64,000 bases of DNA. Source: RGIG4097 sp964599875 (GTDB lineage Bacteria; Bacillota; Clostridia; Christensenellales; CAG-917). The DNA lies in the NCBI GenBank assembly GCA_964599875.1, contig CAZRHE010000007.1:18698-82697 (forward strand), given 5' to 3'. Below, in pieces: positions 58,602 to 64,000 of the stretch (positions are counted from its first letter, which is position 1; the number at the start of each line of letters is the position of its first letter). Both the position numbers and the translations under genes were made by a program. Under the pieces are notes generated by a model. It ran no database searches. It had not been told where the DNA came from and saw nothing but the letters and a program-made list of their open reading frames with translations.

Positions 58602-59747
58602 ATGGATGATTTTGACAATTTCTTCAACGAGCCTTCGGGCGGAGATAACGGAAGGACTCCCGTTTATCACTCTCCCGACGGACACGATCCGAAACGCTCG
58701 CAGATGAATAGGCTGACTATTATCAGCGTATGCGTGGCAATATTCATGTGCCTCGTAGTCATCGTCAACGTGATAGTACTGTCCGCTCTGAAATCCGAAA
58801 TCGCGGAAAGTTATTCCGCATCCATTGCGGATTCGATGAAAGAGCAATATTACAACGCAATATCCGACTCTTTGAACGATAACGACGTAATCAAAGACGT
58901 AACGAACATCGCAAGCGAAAAGGCGGCGGACTTACTATCTAAATCCACTACCGAAATCGTGGCGGATAAGTACGTCAAATACGTTGCCGTCGTCAACTGC
59001 TCCACCCCCTCGTCCTCTCAACACGACGCGTCGTCGGGCACTGCGTCGGGATTCGTCATCGGCACGAAAGAAAAACTCTATCTCGTCACCAACGCCCACG
59101 TCGTCATGACCGCGTGGACTGTGAACAACGGTCAAAGCCTTGCGGACAGAAATATGCACGAGCACGAAAACATCACCTGCTATTTTGAAGAAAGCGACGA
59201 TTCGACCGTATATAATCTCAAAGTAGTCGCGGTGGGCACTTATCAAGAAACCTACACCGTCTATTCGGGATTCGGCATGTGGCAATCTCAAGAACAAGTC
59301 ACCGTGTCTACGGACGTCACCAACCAACCCGACCTTGCAATTTGCGAATTTGTCGGCAGTCAACCCGACTTCACCGCGGACGGCTCGGCGGCAGGGCTCA
59401 GCATCGCAACCGCAAACGACGTCAAAATCGGGGACGAAATCGCTATCGTCGGCAATCCTCAAGGTATAGGACTCAGTATGTCTAACGGCATCGTAAGCAA
59501 AAACAACTTCAAAATCTCCACTTGGGGCGCGGGCACCTTCATCATGACGGACGGCGCAATCAACGCGGGCAACTCCGGCGGCGCAATGATAAACCGCTAC
59601 GGCAAAGTGGTCGGCGTAGTCGAATCCAAACTCGTTGCGGACAGCATTGAAAATATGGGCTTCGGCGTGTCCTCGGTTTCTCTCATCGACTTCATCGACT
59701 GGTCGAACGAACAAAACGGAACGAATATCGAATATTCGATAATTTGA
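58602..59747 (+). CDS. Membrane-anchored trypsin-like (S1C) serine protease without PDZ domain
   Basis: A 381-residue protein. The cytoplasmic head has about 35 residues, then one membrane helix (residues 38-61). A helical stalk leads to the outer protease domain. The catalytic triad is H166 (TNAHVV), D244 (QPDLAI) and S325 (NAGNSGGA), as in HtrA/DegP-type proteases. It ends shortly after the protease domain (FGVSSVSLIDFID), with no PDZ domain, unlike most HtrA. GAGGT precedes ATG 58602. It probably handles damaged or signalling proteins at the cell surface. Confidence 0.88.
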   Translation: MDDFDNFFNEPSGGDNGRTPVYHSPDGHDPKRSQMNRLTIISVCVAIFMCLVVIVNVIVLSALKSEIAESYSASIADSMKEQYYNAISDSLNDNDVIKDVTNIASEKAADLLSKSTTEIVADKYVKYVAVVNCSTPSSSQHDASSGTASGFVIGTKEKLYLVTNAHVVMTAWTVNNGQSLADRNMHEHENITCYFEESDDSTVYNLKVVAVGTYQETYTVYSGFGMWQSQEQVTVSTDVTNQPDLAICEFVGSQPDFTADGSAAGLSIATANDVKIGDEIAIVGNPQGIGLSMSNGIVSKNNFKISTWGAGTFIMTDGAINAGNSGGAMINRYGKVVGVVESKLVADSIENMGFGVSSVSLIDFIDWSNEQNGTNIEYSII

Positions 59748-59781
59748 TTCCGACCTAATAATATCCCCCCTTAATTTGTGG

Positions 59782-59809
59782 AAGAGCGGACGATTCGTCG
59801 TCCGCTCTT
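59782..59809 (+). terminator. Terminator-like hairpin after the protease gene
   Basis: AAGAGCGGACGA (59782-59793) and TCGTCCGCTCTT (59798-59809) form a perfect 12-base stem with a TTCG loop. The T run after it is short on both strands; it lies between convergent genes. Confidence 0.75.
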
Positions 59810-59821
59810 TCACTTTGTCCT

Positions 59822-59953
59822 CTAATCGAGGACGTCTTCGATTTTGTTCAGCACGGCTTTTTTTGCCCGTCTGAACGCCTTTTTACCGTTTGGTGCTTGC
59901 AACGCTACCGCCGTCATCATTCCGACGACCGCGCCTATCAGTAATTTTTTCAT
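59822..59953 (-). CDS. 43-residue basic peptide, signal-like N-terminus
   Basis: A short gene easily missed: ATG 59953 preceded by CGGAGGAAGTT, encoding MKKLLIGAVVGMMTAVALQA and then a basic amphipathic tail rich in Lys/Arg/Ala, ending KIEDVLD before TAG. The N-terminus looks like a single membrane helix or signal; the tail KKAFRRAKKAVLNKIEDVLD would be a helix. It resembles the small YtxH-like or phage-holin-like peptides in layout only. A good ribosome site and clean hairpin context make it likely real. Function unknown. Confidence 0.65.
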   Translation of the reverse strand: MKKLLIGAVVGMMTAVALQAPNGKKAFRRAKKAVLNKIEDVLD

Positions 59954-60014
59954 AACTTCCTCCGAAAATATTGTGTGCAAATATCATCGGTCTATCCAAA
60001 AAAAACGAAAACTC

Positions 60015-60043
60015 TTGACAGCAAGAGTGCAAAATCGTATCAT
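60015..60043 (+). promoter_or_regulatory. Promoter of the small lipoprotein gene, start codon at +1
   Basis: TTGACA (60015-60020) and TATCAT (60038-60043) with a 17-base spacer; the ATG begins seven bases after the -10 box. A TATAAT at 60043-60048 is too far from the -35. Confidence 0.65.
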
Positions 60044-60049
60044 ATAATT

Positions 60050-60466
60050 ATGAAAAAACGTATTATCGCAACAATTTTGATAATCACCCTTCTCGCCGTT
60101 CTCTTCGCGTTTACGGGTTGTATGAAGTACGGAATGACCGAACACAATCTCACCGACCGCCTCAAAGAAAACGGTTACAGAGTGTCTACGGGCAATTCTC
60201 TTATCGAATACACCGACCCGTCCTTGAAAGGCGTGCAAGTCACAAACTCTCTCCTCGGCGACAAGACCGAAAACGACGTTTACTATTTCGTCTACGTCTA
60301 CTACTGCAAGGACGCGTCTTCAGCGGATAAAGTCGAAGAAGTCATGAACGGCGCAATCGACGGAATAAAGGCGGAAAATCCCGACAGAAAATATTCGGTT
60401 TATCGCTATGAAAACATGGTGCTTGCGGGTGATTTCGATTCTGTGACCGCAGCAAGAAACTTCTAA
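60050..60466 (+). CDS. Small lipoprotein, probably leaderless
   Basis: A 138-residue exported protein: signal peptide with lipobox FTGC (C24) after a long hydrophobic core. The mature part is a small alpha/beta domain with Tyr-rich strands (VYYFVYVYYCKD) and the end MVLAGDFDSVTAARNF. No known family. No ribosome site precedes the ATG, and the promoter's expected +1 coincides with it. Followed by a bidirectional terminator. Confidence 0.72.
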   Translation: MKKRIIATILIITLLAVLFAFTGCMKYGMTEHNLTDRLKENGYRVSTGNSLIEYTDPSLKGVQVTNSLLGDKTENDVYYFVYVYYCKDASSADKVEEVMNGAIDGIKAENPDRKYSVYRYENMVLAGDFDSVTAARNF

Positions 60467-60483
60467 CGAAAAATCAGATAACG

Positions 60484-60516
60484 AAAAAGGCTAACGAAAC
60501 TCTCGTTAGCCTTTTT
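60484..60516. terminator. Bidirectional terminator between the lipoprotein gene and nifU
   Basis: AAAAAGGCTAACGA (60484-60497) and TCGTTAGCCTTTTT (60503-60516) pair perfectly around AACTC, with T runs on both strands. Confidence 0.92.
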
Positions 60517-60536
60517 GATTTTTCAAACGTTAGAGA

Positions 60537-60920
60537 TTATTTGATTTCCCCTCTCGCTTGTTTTGCGCGATAGTCCTCGACTGCGAGTTTAATCGCTTCT
60601 TCTGCAAGCACGGAGCAGTGAATTTTTTGAGGAGGAAGACCTTCGAGTGCTTCGATGACGTCCGCGTTTTTGATTTGGAGCGCTTCTTCGACTGTTTTTC
60701 CGATAATCATACCCGTTGCGGTCGAACTGGATGCGACTGCCGCCGCACATCCGAAAGTTTTGAATTTCGCGTCCTTTATGATATCGTCCTCGATGAGAAG
60801 GGTTATTTGCATAATATCGCCGCAGGTTTCGTTGCCGACCGTGCCGATTGCGTTATAATTTTCCACTTCACCGACGTGTTGCGGATTTTTGAATACTTCT
60901 ATGACTTTTTCGTTGTACAT
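60537..60920 (-). CDS. nifU: Fe-S cluster assembly scaffold IscU/NifU
   Basis: A 127-residue scaffold on which [2Fe-2S] clusters are built. The three ligand cysteines are in VGNETCGDIM, KTFGCAAAVASSS and IHCSVLAEEAI. The conserved aspartate follows the first Cys. GGAG precedes the ATG. Just downstream of the cysteine desulfurase gene, which supplies sulfur: a minimal NifS-NifU pair typical of Clostridia. Confidence 0.95.
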   Translation of the reverse strand: MYNEKVIEVFKNPQHVGEVENYNAIGTVGNETCGDIMQITLLIEDDIIKDAKFKTFGCAAAVASSSTATGMIIGKTVEEALQIKNADVIEALEGLPPQKIHCSVLAEEAIKLAVEDYRAKQARGEIK

Positions 60921-60937
60921 ATATATGCTCCTGAAAT

Positions 60938-62143
60938 TTATTTTATGGTTTTCAAATTTGCGCTCGCCGACGGCTTGTAAAGCGGGGACATCGCGCGAAG
61001 TCTTGCCACTATCTCGACGAGTTTTTCAACCGCATAGTCCACGTCTTCGACGGTGTTGTGCTTGCCGAAAGTGAAACGGATGGTGCCGTGCGCCGTCCCT
61101 ACGGGGACGCCGATTGCAAGCAAAGTCCTGCTCGGTTCCAAACTACCCGACGAACACGCGGAGCCAGACGAGGCGCAAACGCCCGCAAGGTCGAGAGAAA
61201 ACAGTATGCTCTCACCCTCTATATAGCGGAAACTGAAACTTGCGTTGTTTGGAAGACGCTTGTCGAATTTGTCTTGTTTGGGGCCGTTGAAATAGATTTC
61301 GTCCACCGACGCAAGCACTTTTTCAACAAAGCGATTGCGGAGAGAAGAAACGTATTCGTTGTTTTTATCGAGGTCGCGCATTGCGATTTCGAGTGCTTTC
61401 GCCATTCCGACGATTGCGGGGACGTTGGACGTGCCCCCTCTGTGACTTCTCTCTTGCTCGCCGCCCGCCATATGCTTGTCGATTTTCACGCCGTTACGGA
61501 TATAAAGTCCGCCCACGCCCTTGGGCCCGTAGAATTTGTGTCCTGAGAAGGACAGCATATCCACGCCCAAATCTTTCACGTCGTAGCGTACCGCACCCGT
61601 CGCTTGTACTGCGTCCGTGTGGAAAAGCACTCCGTGCTTGTGCGCGACCGCCGCAAGTTCTTTGATAGGCTCGACGGTGCCGACTTCGTTGTTTGCAAAC
61701 ATAATGCTGACGAGGATGGTTTTGTCAGTGATTGCGTTTTCGAGTGCCTCGGGAGAAACGAATCCCTCCGAGTCCACGTCGAGATAGGTAACTTCGTATC
61801 CGTATCCTTCGAGTTGTTTGCAAGAGGTGTAAATCGCCGAATGTTCGATTTTAGTGGTGATTATATGATTTCCCTTTTCGCGGTGTGCGAACGCTATGCC
61901 TTTAATTGCCCAGTTGTCCGCTTCCGTGCCGCAAGAAGTGAAATAAATTTCGTTGGTTTTTGCACCGAGGCATTTCGCCACGGTTTCACGCGCTCTGAAA
62001 AGCGCATCCGCGCTATCTCGTCCGTAAGCGTGTTGGCTGTTCGCATTGCCGAAAACGTCCGTAAAATACGGGCGCATAGCCTCGAACGCTTCGTCCGAAA
62101 GCGGAGTTGTTGCAGCATAATCGAAATAGATTCTCTTTTCCAT
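60938..62143 (-). CDS. nifS: Cysteine desulfurase NifS
   Basis: A 401-residue PLP enzyme that releases sulfur from cysteine for Fe-S clusters. It starts MEKRIYFDYAATTPLSDEAF. The cofactor lysine is in LSFSGHKFYGPKGVG and the catalytic cysteine loop is SGSACSSGSLEPS. ATG 62143 has AGGA upstream and starts two bases after the proA stop codon; a longer frame into proA is not used. Coupled to nifU, 17 bases on. Confidence 0.95.
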   Translation of the reverse strand: MEKRIYFDYAATTPLSDEAFEAMRPYFTDVFGNANSQHAYGRDSADALFRARETVAKCLGAKTNEIYFTSCGTEADNWAIKGIAFAHREKGNHIITTKIEHSAIYTSCKQLEGYGYEVTYLDVDSEGFVSPEALENAITDKTILVSIMFANNEVGTVEPIKELAAVAHKHGVLFHTDAVQATGAVRYDVKDLGVDMLSFSGHKFYGPKGVGGLYIRNGVKIDKHMAGGEQERSHRGGTSNVPAIVGMAKALEIAMRDLDKNNEYVSSLRNRFVEKVLASVDEIYFNGPKQDKFDKRLPNNASFSFRYIEGESILFSLDLAGVCASSGSACSSGSLEPSRTLLAIGVPVGTAHGTIRFTFGKHNTVEDVDYAVEKLVEIVARLRAMSPLYKPSASANLKTIK

Positions 62144-62144
62144 A

Positions 62145-63398
62145 TTACTTCCTGACTTCTCCGTGTCCTTTGACAACGTACTTAACCGAAGTCAATTCTT
62201 TGAGTGCTATCGGACCTCTGACGTGCAGTTTTTGAGTGGATATACCCATTTCCGCACCCAGTCCGAATTCGAATCCGTCCGTAAAACGAGTGGAAGCGTT
62301 GAAGTACACCGCCGCCGCGTCTACGAATTTTGCAAAATAGTTTTGTTTTTCTTCGTCGCGAGAGATGATTGCCTCGGAGTGCGCCGTCCCGTTTCTGTTG
62401 ATAACGGAAACCGCCTCTTCTATACCGCTCACGACTGCGAAGGATATCTTGTAATCGAGAAATTCCGTTTTGAAATCCTCGTCCGTCGCTATCCCCGCCG
62501 ACGGATAAATACCACGAGTTTTCTCGTCCCCTATTATTTCCACGTCGAAGGCTTTCAATGCGTCGCACGCAAGGGGAATAAGCGTACTTGCGACTTCTTC
62601 GTCCACGAGAATATGTTCAACCGCGTTGCAAGTGGAAGGACGTTGCACCTTTGCGTTGACGATGATATTGACCGCCGCATCGATATCCGCCGTTTTTTCG
62701 ACGTATATATGGCAATTTCCGCCTGCGGACGCTATGACGGGCATCTTTGCGTGTTCGAGAACAAAACGTTTAAGCCCTTCTCCGCCGCGAGGAATAATCA
62801 CGTCGATACTGCCCTCTTGCTCGAGCATCGCCGCAGACGCGTCGCGAGATACGTCGTCTATGAATCCCACGCAATCTCCGTTGAGTCCGACGGACTCTAT
62901 CCCCTCTTTCATGATGAGATAAAGGGTGCGGTTGGAGTTTATCGCGTCCTTGCCCCCTCTCAACACGACGCCGTTGCCCGATTTAAGACAGAGTGCCGCA
63001 GCGTCAACAGTGACGTTTGGACGAGCCTCGTAGATTATGCCGATTACGCCCAAAGGCGCGCGCACTTTCGTGATATTTATACCACTCGGCACGACGTAAT
63101 CTTCGACGACTTCTCCGACGGGGTCGGGAAGAGCGATTATCTGTTTCAGCCCTTCGATCATCGTCGCAATTCGAGCGTCCGTCAAGGTCAAGCGGTCGAT
63201 AAACGTATCGTTTCTTCCGTTTTCGCGGGCAAAAGCAACGTCGAGCGCATTGGCGTTTTTGAGTGCCGTCACGTTCTTTTCATCCTGTAAGCGCAAGGAT
63301 ATTGCGGTGAGCATTTCGTTTTTCTGCGCTCCGCTGTACCCTGCGATTTCATAGGACGCTTTTTTGGTTGCTTTGCAAATTTCAACTACGTTGACCAT
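62145..63398 (-). CDS. proA: Glutamate-5-semialdehyde dehydrogenase
   Basis: A 417-residue NADPH-dependent enzyme of proline synthesis that reduces glutamyl phosphate. The catalytic cysteine is in QRPSTCNAVEHILV; other marks are VPSGINITKVRAPLGVIGIIYEARP (split by family convention), VVLRGGKDAINSN and the C-terminal GLGAEMGISTQKLHVRGP. No proB beside it. No ribosome site precedes the ATG and the consensus promoter leaves a leader of about five bases. It heads the proA-nifS-nifU transcript. Confidence 0.94.
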   Translation of the reverse strand: MVNVVEICKATKKASYEIAGYSGAQKNEMLTAISLRLQDEKNVTALKNANALDVAFARENGRNDTFIDRLTLTDARIATMIEGLKQIIALPDPVGEVVEDYVVPSGINITKVRAPLGVIGIIYEARPNVTVDAAALCLKSGNGVVLRGGKDAINSNRTLYLIMKEGIESVGLNGDCVGFIDDVSRDASAAMLEQEGSIDVIIPRGGEGLKRFVLEHAKMPVIASAGGNCHIYVEKTADIDAAVNIIVNAKVQRPSTCNAVEHILVDEEVASTLIPLACDALKAFDVEIIGDEKTRGIYPSAGIATDEDFKTEFLDYKISFAVVSGIEEAVSVINRNGTAHSEAIISRDEEKQNYFAKFVDAAAVYFNASTRFTDGFEFGLGAEMGISTQKLHVRGPIALKELTSVKYVVKGHGEVRK

Positions 63399-63409
63399 AT
63401 TTCGGGCTT

Positions 63410-63438
63410 ATTATATTCTCTCGGTCGAAATTAGTCAA
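63410..63438 (-). promoter_or_regulatory. Consensus promoter of proA-nifS-nifU
   Basis: On the minus strand TTGACT (63433-63438) and TATAAT (63410-63415) with a 17-base spacer; the -10 ends 11 bases before the ATG. Confidence 0.82.
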
Positions 63439-63466
63439 GAAAATGTGAAAAATATTTCACATTTTC
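63439..63466 (-). terminator. Terminator after the yebC gene
   Basis: GAAAATGTGAAA (63439-63450) pairs with TTTCACATTTTC (63455-63466) just downstream of the yebC stop and directly before the proA -35 box. An AT-rich stem with a modest T run. Confidence 0.65.
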
Positions 63467-63479
63467 CGACTTTTCAATA

Positions 63480-64000
63480 TTATTCGATAGTGATAATCGC
63501 GTTGTGATAAACGTTTTGAACGTCGTCGAGTTCTTCGAGTTTGTCAATCATCTTGAGAAGAGTGGATTGTTGCTCTTCGGTGGGAGTGACTTCAGTATCG
63601 GGAATCATGTCCACTTCGGCAGAAAGAATCTTCACGCCGTTTGCGGTGAGGTTTTCACGGACGGATTGAAGGTCGCTCGGTGCGGTGGTGACTTCGTAAA
63701 CTTCGTCGTCCTCGGAGTCGATATCCTCTGCGCCTGCGTCGAGCGCGAGCATCATGAGGTCGTCTTCTTCGATATCGCTCTTTGCGATGGTGATGACGCC
63801 TTTACGTTTGAACATGAAAGAAACGCTGCCGGTAACGCCGAGTGCTCCGCCGAATTTGTCGAACAAGTGGCGGACGTCGCCTGCGGTACGGTTTTTGTTA
63901 TCGGTAAGGGTTTCGACGATGAAAGCGGTGCCGCCTACGCCGTAACCTTCGTAGTTGTTTTCTTCGTAGTTGATGGAGCCGAGTTCTCCGCTTGCTTTCT
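63480..64000 (-). CDS. YebC/PmpR-family protein, C-terminal part (cut by window edge)
   Basis: The last 173 residues or so of a YebC/TACO1-family protein. The frame is open through base 64000, so the true start lies outside; the ATG at 63866 is internal. Family segments are NYEGYGVGGTAFIVETLTD, NRTAGDVRHLFDKFGG, LGVTGSVSFMF and the acidic DDLMMLALDAGAEDIDSEDD. YebC proteins were long called transcription regulators; some act on ribosomes stalled at proline runs. Only that general role can be offered. Confidence 0.93.
   Translation of the reverse strand, partial: KASGELGSINYEENNYEGYGVGGTAFIVETLTDNKNRTAGDVRHLFDKFGGALGVTGSVSFMFKRKGVITIAKSDIEEDDLMMLALDAGAEDIDSEDDEVYEVTTAPSDLQSVRENLTANGVKILSAEVDMIPDTEVTPTEEQQSTLLKMIDKLEELDDVQNVYHNAIITIE

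Noticed and set aside
60043..60048. TATAAT as the -10 of the lipoprotein gene at 60050
   Set aside because: It would be 22 bases from the TTGACA box and abut the start codon; TATCAT at 60038 has the right 17-base spacing.
1..64000. CRISPR array or cas genes
   Set aside because: No regularly spaced identical repeats and no Cas-like proteins in any frame.

Overview
The window reads as chromosomal DNA of a Gram-positive, Clostridia-like member of the Bacillota, probably an uncultured anaerobic lineage. This is an inference from gene content: a yqfC-yqfD-phoH-pgpH-ybeY-era-recO block including the sporulation-associated yqfC/yqfD pair, a meso-diaminopimelate dehydrogenase, a class I MetA with the acetyl-CoA residue, a DUF1292 protein, RecX, an EndoA-type MazF, ParE/ParC beside DnaB, and strong AGGAGG ribosome sites with SigA-type promoters. 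Most of the window has roughly balanced base composition and reads mainly on the minus strand.

Layout. 1-9136 is housekeeping: valS (cut by the edge), pgsA, a lipid kinase, a HAD phosphatase, ddh, a solitary mazF, nnrD, recX, ilvE, yigZ and tyrS. 9307-13466 is a strikingly AT-rich island: a lid-less Hsp70, a GrpE-like protein, two coiled-coil proteins, and a divergent XRE repressor gene with three matching palindromic operators. 13709-15426 holds a NifU-like protein with a GGGtGRT-family protein. 15716-23419 holds a membrane-anchored DUF1508-like protein, a truncated ComEC, a GlpA-like/GlpB-like/DUF1667 redox operon, pyrophosphatase and an M20 peptidase. 23532-26737 has a TIR-methyltransferase fusion divergent from a membrane-bound XRE protein, then a small membrane protein. 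26738-27597 is non-coding and rich in repeats and hairpins, ending at tRNA-Leu(CAA).

27731-31757 carries DUF1292, metA-metY (homoserine to homocysteine through O-acetylhomoserine), smpB, secG and a ferritin-like protein. 31814-41023 is one long minus-strand run from yqfC down to an LMW phosphatase, with many ATGA or TAATG overlaps suggesting translational coupling. 41024-41558 is a second repeat-bearing gap that shares two repeats with the first. 41559-51371 holds dnaB, a lipoprotein, pepF, DUF1846, parC and parE. 51565-60466 contains a lipase-like hydrolase, murG with an exported protein, a small membrane protein, an ApbE/NusG-II/Gx-transporter set resembling an extracellular flavinylation module, degV, a trypsin-like membrane protease, an unlisted 43-residue peptide and a small lipoprotein. 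60537-64000 has nifU, nifS, proA and the end of a yebC gene.

The most unusual items are the XRE-controlled Hsp70/GrpE-like island, the TIR-methyltransferase fusion, and a recurring promoter layout in which a good -35/-10 pair places the start codon at or within a few bases of the expected transcription start with no usable ribosome site (leaderless or near-leaderless genes). No CRISPR array, rRNA, transposase, integrase or phage structural gene was seen.
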